From CANMXU01 sp052030545 (GTDB taxonomy: Bacteria > Pseudomonadota > Gammaproteobacteria > Enterobacterales > Alteromonadaceae), in contig NZ_JBPDIH010000001.1 of NCBI RefSeq assembly GCF_052030545.1, forward strand, positions 558,001 through 622,000: a stretch of 64,000 bases of DNA, read 5' to 3'. This document shows positions 35,204 to 42,321 of the stretch, in pieces. How positions within the stretch are numbered: position 1 is the first letter of the stretch; every line of letters begins with the position of its first letter. A program made the position numbers and the translations under genes. Under the pieces are notes generated by a model. That model was not told the DNA's origin. It searched no databases and saw nothing but the letters and a program-made list of their open reading frames with translations.

Positions 35204-35242
35204 AATAGTCAATTTGACTATTTTGTTTGGTCTCGGTATAAA
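35204..35242 (+). promoter_or_regulatory. Promoter of GH10 xylanase 1 with overlapping palindromic operator
   Basis: The perfect palindrome AATAGTCA-ATT-TGACTATT (35204-35222) overlaps the -35 box TTGACT (35214-35219); a 17-bp spacer leads to the -10 box TATAAA (35237-35242), 28 bp before the ATG at 35271. The arrangement predicts repression when a dimeric regulator is bound. Confidence 0.75.
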
Positions 35243-35270
35243 AGTGCCTAGCAATAAAACGAGGGAAGTT

Positions 35271-36479
35271 ATGAAAACGATTCAAATAAAGAAAAAACGC
35301 TTATCTGATCAAATAAAAAGCAACAGGTTACAGTTTGCATTGTCAATGTTGACGCTACTGATGCTGGGCGTGTTAACTGCTAGCAGCAATGCGACCGCCA
35401 AAGCGTCCTCCGCTACTGCGCTAAAGTCACATTTTAAGGCTGCATTTAAAATGGGGGTAGCGGTAAACGATGATATTGTTAGCGGCAAAAGCCGACAAGG
35501 TAAAGCGATCACCGAACATCATTTTAACAGTATTACCTTGGAAAATTCGATGAAAGCGGAGTTAGTGAACCCAGCGCCAAATGTATTTAATTTTCAAGCG
35601 GCTGACGATTTTGTAGCGTTTGGCCAAGCAAAGAACATGTTTATTGTCGGTCATACACTCATATGGCATAACCAAACCCCAGACTGGTTTTTTGTCAATA
35701 GCGAAGGTAAGCCGAACACTAAAGTGCAACAATTAGCGCGTTTACAAGCACATATTAACGTGGTTGCAAGCCGTTATGCTGGCAAAGTTGATGCGTGGGA
35801 TGTCGTCAACGAAGTGATAGGAGAAGACGGCAACTATCGAAGTACCAATTGGGTTAATGCGGTAGGGGATGGAGATACCTTAGTAAAAGCGGCCTTTAAA
35901 TATGCGCAGCAATATGCCCCGAATACTGAACTTTATTACAACGATTTTAATGCCTGGCGACCCGAAAAACGTGATGGAATTGTTCGTATGGTAAAAATGT
36001 TACAAGCAGCAGGAATTCGTATTGATGGCGTAGGTATACAAGCGCACTGGGGACTTAATTTTCCGTCAAATCAAGATATTACAGATGCTATTAATGCCTA
36101 CAGTGCACTGGGCATTAAAGTGATGATCACCGAACTTGATGTTGATGTTTTACCTCTTACCAAAGAAGCACAGGTGATTGGACAAGGTTTTATGCATAGC
36201 CAGTTTCAACTGCCTGAATTTAAGAAGTTCTTAGACCCGTACCCAGTAAAACTTCCTCAAGATGTAGAGCAACAGCTAAGCGATAGGTATCGTGAATTAT
36301 TTACGTTGTTTTATCAGCTGCGTGAAAAAATTGACCGTGTGACTTTTTGGGGTGTTGAAGACAGTATGTCGTGGAAAAACAATTATCCTATTCCTAATCG
36401 TACCAACTACCCTTTGCTTTGGAACAGAGATTTTCATCCAAAACCGGCACTTAAAGCAATTAGTGAAGTAGCTAACTGA
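35271..36479 (+). CDS. GH10 endo-1,4-beta-xylanase 1, secreted
   Basis: About 402 aa. A positively charged N-terminus with a hydrophobic core (FALSMLTLLMLGVLTASSNA) is a signal peptide. The GH10 barrel shows ITLENSMKAELVNP, VGHTLIWHNQTPDWF, the acid/base Glu181 in WDVVNEVIGEDG, LYYNDFNAWRPEKRDGI and the nucleophile Glu288 in MITELDVDVLP. The ATG at 35271 (after GAGGGAAG) is used; the TTG at 35214 that also opens this frame lies within the promoter. The enzyme cleaves the xylan backbone outside the cytoplasm. No carbohydrate-binding module is present. Confidence 0.96.
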   Translation: MKTIQIKKKRLSDQIKSNRLQFALSMLTLLMLGVLTASSNATAKASSATALKSHFKAAFKMGVAVNDDIVSGKSRQGKAITEHHFNSITLENSMKAELVNPAPNVFNFQAADDFVAFGQAKNMFIVGHTLIWHNQTPDWFFVNSEGKPNTKVQQLARLQAHINVVASRYAGKVDAWDVVNEVIGEDGNYRSTNWVNAVGDGDTLVKAAFKYAQQYAPNTELYYNDFNAWRPEKRDGIVRMVKMLQAAGIRIDGVGIQAHWGLNFPSNQDITDAINAYSALGIKVMITELDVDVLPLTKEAQVIGQGFMHSQFQLPEFKKFLDPYPVKLPQDVEQQLSDRYRELFTLFYQLREKIDRVTFWGVEDSMSWKNNYPIPNRTNYPLLWNRDFHPKPALKAISEVAN

Positions 36480-36495
36480 TACTGAATGTTAACAA

Positions 36496-36524
36496 TGAAA
36501 AAAAAGGCACATTAAATGTGCCTT
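36496..36524 (-). terminator. Terminator-like hairpin facing the minus strand after GH10 xylanase 1
   Basis: AAGGCACATT (36504-36513) pairs with AATGTGCCTT (36515-36524). On the plus strand no T tract follows, whereas on the minus strand the stem is followed by eight or nine T, the classical layout. No leftward gene is present upstream of it, so it would stop antisense transcription; it may also form the 3' end of the xylanase mRNA. Confidence 0.6.
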
Positions 36525-36641
36525 GGTTGGATCAAAAAGCGTATCGTTTCATCGGGGGACGTAACTGCTCTCGATACCAAAACTTGCAATCACTTTGTTA
36601 CTTCACCATTAGGTTTTTATAATTTAACGTATAAAATATGA

Positions 36642-36680
36642 AATAGTCAAGTTGACAATTAGTGTTTTTTTGATATTGTA
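36642..36680 (+). promoter_or_regulatory. Promoter of GH10 xylanase 2 with overlapping operator
   Basis: AATAGTCA-AGT-TGACAATT (36642-36660) matches the block I operator pattern. Its right half overlaps a perfect -35 box TTGACA (36652-36657); TATTGT at 36674-36679 (16-bp spacer) serves as -10. The same operator/-35 geometry occurs upstream of xylanase 1. Confidence 0.7.
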
Positions 36681-36712
36681 GAAAAAACACCGAGTAGGAA
36701 TAGATAGACAAC

Positions 36713-37885
36713 ATGAATAAAAAAATTACCACATCAGCTTTATTATCAGTTTCAGCAATGCTTTTAGGTTGTAATAACAGTGCTTTGCTTTCTGAGCCTG
36801 CAGCTAAAAGCAAGGTTACAACTGGCGCTGCCAATATTAGCCAAACCAAAGATATTGTTAGCTTGCAACAGCATTTTGCCGAGCATTTTAAAATAGGTAC
36901 TGCGCTCAGCAGAGCACAAATCTTGAAAGAATTCCCACAAGAGTTGGTCGCGGCTAAAGCACATTTTTCTACTTTTACGCCTGAAAATTCTATGAAATGG
37001 GAACGAATTCATCCTGAGCCTGAAGTTTATGACTTTTTAGCCTCTGATGCGCTTGTTGCTTTTGCACAAGAAAATAATCAAGAATTAGTTGGGCATACCT
37101 TAGTATGGCATTCTCAAACACCTGATTGGGTATTTGAAAATGACGCGGGCGAGCCGTTAACCCGCGAGCAGTTATTGGCTCGTATGGAGCAACATATTAA
37201 TAAAGTTGCCGGCCGATACAAAGATAAAATTTTTGCATGGGATGTGGTCAACGAAGCATTTAATGAAGATGGTACGTTGCGTGAATCTAAATGGTTAGAG
37301 ATTATCGGCCCAGATTTTTTAGCGCAAGCTTTTACCATGGCTCAAAAGGCAGCGCCTAATGCCAAGCTTTATTACAATGACTATAACTTGTTTAAACCTG
37401 AAAAAAGAGCCGGCGTTATCAAGCTGGTTAATGATTTAAAAGCTAACGGTGTGCGAATTGACGGCATTGGCATGCAAGGGCATTACGCACTTGATTATCC
37501 CGATTTATCACAAATGGAAGACTCGATTATCGCTTTTGCACAAACGGGTGTTGAAGTAATGATAACCGAGCTTGATATTTCGGTATTACCGTTTCCAGAA
37601 GATAGCGAGCAGGGCGCTGATGTTGGGTTAAATGTCGAATTACAAGCCAAATATAACCCCTATGTTAATGGCTTACCGTTAGCCGTTGAACAGCAATTAG
37701 CCGATCGATATAAACAGCTATTTACCATTTTAAAGCAACACAGCGACAAACTTTCGAGAGTAACATTTTGGGGTGTTTCAGATCGCCAAACATGGCGTAA
37801 CGACTGGCCAATGACAGGTCGAACTGACTACCCTTTATTACTTGATCGTGAGTTGAAGGTTAAAAGTTTTGTTACCGAGCTTTAA
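36713..37885 (+). CDS. GH10 endo-1,4-beta-xylanase 2, lipoprotein
   Basis: A 390-aa GH10 xylanase with a lipoprotein signal (SAMLLGCNN), so it is likely anchored at the cell surface or in the periplasm, unlike xylanase 1. Catalytic residues: acid/base Glu181 in WDVVNEAFNEDG and nucleophile Glu286 in MITELDISVLP; VGHTLVWHSQTPDWVF and YYNDYNLFKPEKRAGV are further GH10 phrases. Residues about 302-325 (FPEDSEQGADVGLNVELQ) form a loop that is also present, with different sequence, in xylanase 1. It has its own promoter. The pair suggests sequential cleavage of polymer and of oligomers. Confidence 0.96.
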   Translation: MNKKITTSALLSVSAMLLGCNNSALLSEPAAKSKVTTGAANISQTKDIVSLQQHFAEHFKIGTALSRAQILKEFPQELVAAKAHFSTFTPENSMKWERIHPEPEVYDFLASDALVAFAQENNQELVGHTLVWHSQTPDWVFENDAGEPLTREQLLARMEQHINKVAGRYKDKIFAWDVVNEAFNEDGTLRESKWLEIIGPDFLAQAFTMAQKAAPNAKLYYNDYNLFKPEKRAGVIKLVNDLKANGVRIDGIGMQGHYALDYPDLSQMEDSIIAFAQTGVEVMITELDISVLPFPEDSEQGADVGLNVELQAKYNPYVNGLPLAVEQQLADRYKQLFTILKQHSDKLSRVTFWGVSDRQTWRNDWPMTGRTDYPLLLDRELKVKSFVTEL

Positions 37886-37913
37886 CCCTTCTAGCTAAGT
37901 CTTATAGTCGTTT

Positions 37914-37938
37914 AACACATCATGCCTTATGGTGTGTT
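37914..37938. terminator. Hairpin between convergent xylanase 2 and ThuA-like genes
   Basis: AACACATCA pairs with TGGTGTGTT (one G-U) around a 7-nt loop. The T tract is short on either strand, so it is a weak bidirectional terminator. A second inverted repeat, TTAGCGC-GTG-GCGCTAA, lies at 37950-37966. Confidence 0.5.
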
Positions 37939-37967
37939 TGATAAAGCTATTAGCGCGTGGCGCTAAC

Positions 37968-38624
37968 TTAGTGAACGTTTGTTTGCATAAGCCAGAGAAT
38001 TAACTGAGCTAAATTCTGCTGATAGGCTACTTGGTGCCAAGCTTGCTGATTATGGCTTGGCACCATTACCGCAACTTTGCCTTGCCCTTGTTTACGTGTC
38101 CACGCGCCTAATTGTTTACCATGTGTTGAAATGGTATAAGCTAATACCGACAGATCATCATTGGTAATATTAAGAAAGTAGTGCTCGTCTGTACTTGTGA
38201 AATTTTTAATTTTCTTACCTAAACCATGCTGCTTTGTCACCTTAAATTCAACTTCACATTGCTCAGGGTGTTGTACAAAGCTTGCACCAATTAAGCTAGA
38301 TAAATTAGCATGCTGATCATAGCCGTCTAATCCCGAGTGCACTACAAACAAGTTATTGCCTTGTTTGATATGATTAACTAATTGCATTGCAGTGTTTTTT
38401 TCTAGCCAAGGCTGCTGATTGGTTTCTGAGCAGTGATTAGATTTTGCTAATATAATCAGCTTATATTTGGCAATGTCTTGCCAAGCGATATTTGTTAGGT
38501 TTGATAAATAATCAACCTTTATGTTTTTGTTTTTAAAGTCATCTGCGCCAAATAAATCGGTAAAGTTTTTTTTAATTATCTCACTTGGGTGCCATATGTC
38601 GCCTGACAATACTAAAACATTCAT
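37968..38624 (-). CDS. Cytoplasmic ThuA-like protein
   Basis: A 218-aa ThuA-type protein without signal peptide: VLVLSGDIWHPSEIIKKNF at the N-terminus, LFVVHSGLDGYDQHA and GASFVQHPEQCEVEF in the middle, and ELHYF-like STDEHYFLN towards the C-terminus. It is the last gene of the leftward block II run and has GGAG before its ATG. Proteins of this family often travel with sugar dehydrogenases, matching the SDR and flavoprotein upstream. The reaction is unknown. Confidence 0.78.
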   Translation of the reverse strand: MNVLVLSGDIWHPSEIIKKNFTDLFGADDFKNKNIKVDYLSNLTNIAWQDIAKYKLIILAKSNHCSETNQQPWLEKNTAMQLVNHIKQGNNLFVVHSGLDGYDQHANLSSLIGASFVQHPEQCEVEFKVTKQHGLGKKIKNFTSTDEHYFLNITNDDLSVLAYTISTHGKQLGAWTRKQGQGKVAVMVPSHNQQAWHQVAYQQNLAQLILWLMQTNVH

Positions 38625-38661
38625 TTTTGCTCCAGTTATCCAGATAATGCAAAGTGTTTAA

Positions 38662-39720
38662 TTAATACAGTGTGGCTAGTTGCTCTACAGCATAAGGCTT
38701 TATTGCTTGCTGTTGTTTAACCCTACTAACAAAGTCGTGATTGGCGATAAAAGGACGACCAAAGGCAACTAAATCAGCTGTTCCTTGTTTGATGCTCTCA
38801 TTAGCGCTTTCTGGTGAATAGCCACCACATGCCATTACTTTTCCGTGATAATGCTTACCAATAAATTCTGTTGATGTTGCGCCCAGCTCAGCGACAAAGT
38901 AGTCGTCATACATACCTTTATGAACATAGGCTAGGTTATAGCTATTTAATTTGGACAGTAAATATTCAAACACCTGCCTATCACGATCATCATGTTTCAT
39001 TACTTGCCACTCTTCATTGATACCCGTATGCACAGATAATCGCAATGCTATGTCAAAATTCGGTACTTTTAATTGGATAGCGTCAATAATCTCAAATAGA
39101 AATCGGCACATGTTTTGTGCGTTTCCACCATAGTTATCGGTACGAGTATTGCTCGTACAATGTAAGAATTGATCAATTAAATAACCATTGGCGCCATGAA
39201 CCTCTATACCATCAAAACCTGCTTGCCTTGCATTTTTAGCGGCTTGGGCAAAGGCATTTATTACGCGATTGATTTCCAATTGGTCCATAGGTATTGGTGT
39301 TTCATCATGATAATACAGCTCTTGGGTTTGTGGTACGCGCCCTGTCCAACCAACATTAGAGGGTGCAATAGGAGGCTGCCCCTCTCGGTAGATTGAATGT
39401 GATAATCGCCCCGTATGCCAAAGCTGAGCAAAAATTTTCCCATCATTGTTATGTACTTCTTTGGTAACTTTTTGCCAACCCTCTATTTGAGCTTGGTTAT
39501 AAATCCCGGGTGAATTAGGGTAGCCTTGGCCACCTTTACTTACGAGTATTGCTTCAGAAATAATTAAGCCCGCATCGGCTCGTCGGCCATAGTAGTCAGC
39601 CATTAGTTTAGTTGGTACTAAGTGTTCGTCAGCAAATGAGCGTGTTAACGGTGCCATGACGATACGGTTTTTCAGCACTGTTTGACCTAAGGTTATCGGT
39701 TGAAAGAGTAAATTTGTCAT
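38662..39720 (-). CDS. Old yellow enzyme family NADH:flavin oxidoreductase (alkene reductase)
   Basis: A 352-aa FMN-dependent barrel of the OYE/NemA type. Visible markers are the start FQPITLGQTVLKNRIVMAPLTRSFAD, GLIISEAILVSKGGQGYPNSPGIY, QLWHTGRLSH, the substrate-binding His-x2-Asn in VHGANGYLIDQFLH, and DLVAFGRPFIANHDF at the C-terminal FMN site. It would reduce activated C=C bonds with NAD(P)H. Encoded in the leftward run behind a sugar SDR and a COG3573 flavoprotein; the physiological substrate is unclear. GGAG precedes the ATG. Confidence 0.93.
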   Translation of the reverse strand: MTNLLFQPITLGQTVLKNRIVMAPLTRSFADEHLVPTKLMADYYGRRADAGLIISEAILVSKGGQGYPNSPGIYNQAQIEGWQKVTKEVHNNDGKIFAQLWHTGRLSHSIYREGQPPIAPSNVGWTGRVPQTQELYYHDETPIPMDQLEINRVINAFAQAAKNARQAGFDGIEVHGANGYLIDQFLHCTSNTRTDNYGGNAQNMCRFLFEIIDAIQLKVPNFDIALRLSVHTGINEEWQVMKHDDRDRQVFEYLLSKLNSYNLAYVHKGMYDDYFVAELGATSTEFIGKHYHGKVMACGGYSPESANESIKQGTADLVAFGRPFIANHDFVSRVKQQQAIKPYAVEQLATLY

Positions 39721-39778
39721 GCGAACTCCAATAAATTTTTAAACCGTTTGTTGCGTAAATTGCACAGAGAATTGTTAA

Positions 39779-41386
39779 CTAAGCACCTTGAATGATTGTA
39801 TCGGCGACAATGCGTCCGTTAAAAATGCAGTTCGAAAGGAAGGTGCCTTCGAGTGAGCGTTTGCCACAAATGCCACCACCACCAAAACCTGCGGCTTCGC
39901 CTATCGCATATAAGCCATTAATGGTTTTGTTGTTTTTATCTAATACCTTGCAGCTTAGGTTGGTTTCGATTCCTCCCATGCTTTTTCGGCTTAAAAACCT
40001 TAGCCTAATCGCGATAAGCGGTAAGGATTTTTTATCTAATATTGGGCGAAAGCTTGCAGTTCGAACATAATCACCAATCCAGCGTTTGGCTTGGCTTATG
40101 CGCCTAAGTTGGTCATCAGCGTAATAGGTTTTACCTTTGACGATCAGCTGATCATATTTTTCAATATCAGCTCGCATGCCATGTATATTAATACGTTGAC
40201 AACCAACCACGTCATCCATTTTCCTAGCCAATAATTCCAGCGTTGGCGCAGATACAACGTCAGGACATTCGTCTATCATCCATTGGACTTGTTTGCCCGA
40301 GCCTTGAATAACGCCAAGTAAAACCTTAAGAAACTTTTTATCGCGAAAGTTAACGTTCATATCTGAACCGGAAATGGCCATTTCACGAATTGCAACATGC
40401 CAATTAAGTACTATCCAACCATATTGATGGTCTAAATGTCCCATGCGTTTGCATAGTCTATGGGTATCAAAAGCGCCCATCATCGGATCTGGGCCAACCC
40501 GTCGTCCGTAACAGTCAAGCCATAATGCTGAGCGGGGCGGAATAAGCGCTAAGCCTTCATTGTCAAATTGCGCATTGGGTTTTGCAATGCCGGCGGCGTA
40601 ATTCCACATCCATTTTAAGTTAGTCACTTTGCCGCCGACTTCATCAACTTGGTCATGTAATCTTCCGTCGCAAATTGGATCGCTGCCGTTAAGCATATTG
40701 TTAGGTGGCGTACCATATACTGGGTCCCACTCTTGGCGAACACGCGCTAGGTTGCCATTAATACCACCACAGGCAACTACGGTGTGCTCTGCTTGAAATT
40801 GAAACTCTCCACCGATATTTGTACCTGAGCAACCGGTAATATGGTTGTTTGTTTTAGTAAGTTCATTAACTCGATGGTCAAAATATAGGGTTAAATTTTT
40901 TGCGTATTGGTGATGTTGAAGTTTATCAATTAATGTTTGCACAACCCCTTGGCCGCAGCCCCAAGCAACATGATAGCGAGGCACAGAATTTCCTGGTTGA
41001 AAATCGCCGCGTTCAACCCAGTGCACAATAGGGAAAAAACTAATGCCGAGTGACTTCAACCAAAGATAGACTTCTTCATTACTGCGTTCAACATAGGCTT
41101 TCGCCCAAGCTTTTTGCCAAACATGTTGCTTGGAGAATTCTGCGGCTCTTAGCCAATCATTAAGCATTAACTCCGGTGAGTCGTTAACAAATAAACGCTT
41201 TTGCTCAGCAGTTTGGTTTAATAACATGCCGCCAAAAGCATTGTTGGCGAGCCCACCAAATTTTTCTTTTGGATTAGCATCGACCATGGTCACGCTTTTG
41301 CCGGCATTTAATAATTCTAACGCGGCACAAATACCTGCTAAACCTGCGCCAATAATAAGCACTTCACTTTTAGTTACAGCATTCAT
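39779..41386 (-). CDS. FAD-binding dehydrogenase (COG3573, fumarate reductase/KstD fold)
   Basis: A 535-aa flavoprotein. The dinucleotide-binding IIGAGLAGICAALELLNAG begins near residue 11 with the partner acidic residue at VDANP, followed by KFGGLANNAFGG. The C-terminal FAD motif is YAIGEAAGFGGGGICGKRSLEG. The long sequence HVAWGCGQGVVQTLID and GCQRINIHGMRADIE fit the predicted oxidoreductase group COG3573 rather than succinate dehydrogenase. No signal peptide. It lies between SDR and OYE genes on the same strand, so it may supply or remove a double bond that OYE also handles; this is inference. Confidence 0.85.
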   Translation of the reverse strand: MNAVTKSEVLIIGAGLAGICAALELLNAGKSVTMVDANPKEKFGGLANNAFGGMLLNQTAEQKRLFVNDSPELMLNDWLRAAEFSKQHVWQKAWAKAYVERSNEEVYLWLKSLGISFFPIVHWVERGDFQPGNSVPRYHVAWGCGQGVVQTLIDKLQHHQYAKNLTLYFDHRVNELTKTNNHITGCSGTNIGGEFQFQAEHTVVACGGINGNLARVRQEWDPVYGTPPNNMLNGSDPICDGRLHDQVDEVGGKVTNLKWMWNYAAGIAKPNAQFDNEGLALIPPRSALWLDCYGRRVGPDPMMGAFDTHRLCKRMGHLDHQYGWIVLNWHVAIREMAISGSDMNVNFRDKKFLKVLLGVIQGSGKQVQWMIDECPDVVSAPTLELLARKMDDVVGCQRINIHGMRADIEKYDQLIVKGKTYYADDQLRRISQAKRWIGDYVRTASFRPILDKKSLPLIAIRLRFLSRKSMGGIETNLSCKVLDKNNKTINGLYAIGEAAGFGGGGICGKRSLEGTFLSNCIFNGRIVADTIIQGA

Positions 41387-41419
41387 TTTTTTAAATCAAC
41401 ATTGAAGTTTGCATGAATA

Positions 41420-41495
41420 AAAAGGTCTATGTGGCCACGGGGACAATGATGAGCTGGTATATGTTAGACCAAACAAACAATGCTGCCACATAGAC
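41420..41495 (-). terminator. Long-loop terminator or attenuator between SDR and flavoprotein genes
   Basis: GTCTATGTGGC (41425-41435) pairs perfectly with GCCACATAGAC (41485-41495), leaving a 49-nt loop. Read leftward, the second stem arm is followed by CTTTTTATTC, a usable T tract. An 11-bp perfect stem with so long a loop is unusual for a plain terminator; it could be a leader or processing element controlling the flavoprotein, OYE and ThuA-like genes downstream. Confidence 0.55.
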
Positions 41496-41518
41496 GTAAA
41501 CGGGGTGGAACTAAACGA

Positions 41519-42313
41519 TTAATCAATATTTGGGATATTTGACTGCTCACCTAAACCTTCGCCGCCTAGCCCTAAGTAACCGCCATCAACCGGTAAATCA
41601 GTACCAGTAATAAAGCTGGCTTCGTCGCTTAATAGAAAGACAACGGCGTTTGCTACTTCTTCTGGCTGACCGCAGCGGCGCAACATGTGGTATTTTCCCC
41701 AAATAGGATCGTATTTTTCTCTATTATAATCAGCGGCTTGATCAACCGCGTTTGTCCAAATCCAACCGGGGCTGACACTATTAATACGAATATTATTAAT
41801 AGCTAAATCTAAAGCGGCACACTTGGTTAATTGGTTCACTGCGCCTTTAGCTGCGTTGTAGGTCCAACGATTGGGTTGGGCAATATGCGCAGAAATACTA
41901 CTGATATTAACCACGCTACCGCCATTTTTTGCCATATGTTTTTGGCTGTGTTGGATCATAGTAGCAAAGGCGACAGGGCCAACAATAAGTGAACGCTGCC
42001 ATTGTTCTCTGGAGGCATTTACGCCTTCTGCAATAAATGAAAAAGCGTTATTAACCAGTAAATCTATACCACCCATTTGTTTAACTGCAAAGCGACAAAG
42101 CTCAATACAAAAGCTTTCTTCTGACATGTCTCCTTTGATAAAGTGAACATCCGCCCCCTTAGCTTTTAGCTCTGTAAAGCATTCCAAGCCAATATCGTCC
42201 ATATCACAAAAGGTAACACTGCAACCTTGTGCTAATAGTGCTTCAACCGTAGCCCTCCCAATGCCTTGACCGCCACCAGTAACTATCGCTTTTTTATTGT
42301 TTAATCCGCGCAT
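41519..42313 (-). CDS. SDR-family sugar dehydrogenase (candidate xylose 1-dehydrogenase)
   Basis: A 264-aa classical short-chain dehydrogenase. NAD(P)-binding TGGGQGIGRA is near residue 11, NNAFSF corresponds to the NNAG motif, the catalytic Ser lies in VVNISSIS, and Tyr152-x3-Lys156 in YNAAKGAV. The C-terminus has the typical ITGTDLPVDGGYLG. It is 8 bp downstream of the GH43 beta-xylosidase gene, which points to a pentose substrate; Caulobacter XylB is of the same family and size. The final ~20 residues (GEGLGEQSNIPNID) extend beyond the usual SDR end. Oxidation of another sugar, such as arabinose or an oligosaccharide, remains possible. Confidence 0.88.
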   Translation of the reverse strand: MRGLNNKKAIVTGGGQGIGRATVEALLAQGCSVTFCDMDDIGLECFTELKAKGADVHFIKGDMSEESFCIELCRFAVKQMGGIDLLVNNAFSFIAEGVNASREQWQRSLIVGPVAFATMIQHSQKHMAKNGGSVVNISSISAHIAQPNRWTYNAAKGAVNQLTKCAALDLAINNIRINSVSPGWIWTNAVDQAADYNREKYDPIWGKYHMLRRCGQPEEVANAVVFLLSDEASFITGTDLPVDGGYLGLGGEGLGEQSNIPNID

Positions 42314-42321
42314 ATCAATTC

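Noticed and set aside
35214..35270. Upstream TTG start for xylanase 1
   Set aside because: This TTG is part of the -35 box and operator; the ATG at 35271 has a good ribosome site and begins a proper signal peptide.
37950..37966. TTAGCGC-GTG-GCGCTAA as a further xyl-box
   Set aside because: It resembles one box half, but the spacing differs and it lies between convergent gene ends, where an operator is not expected; more likely an RNA hairpin.
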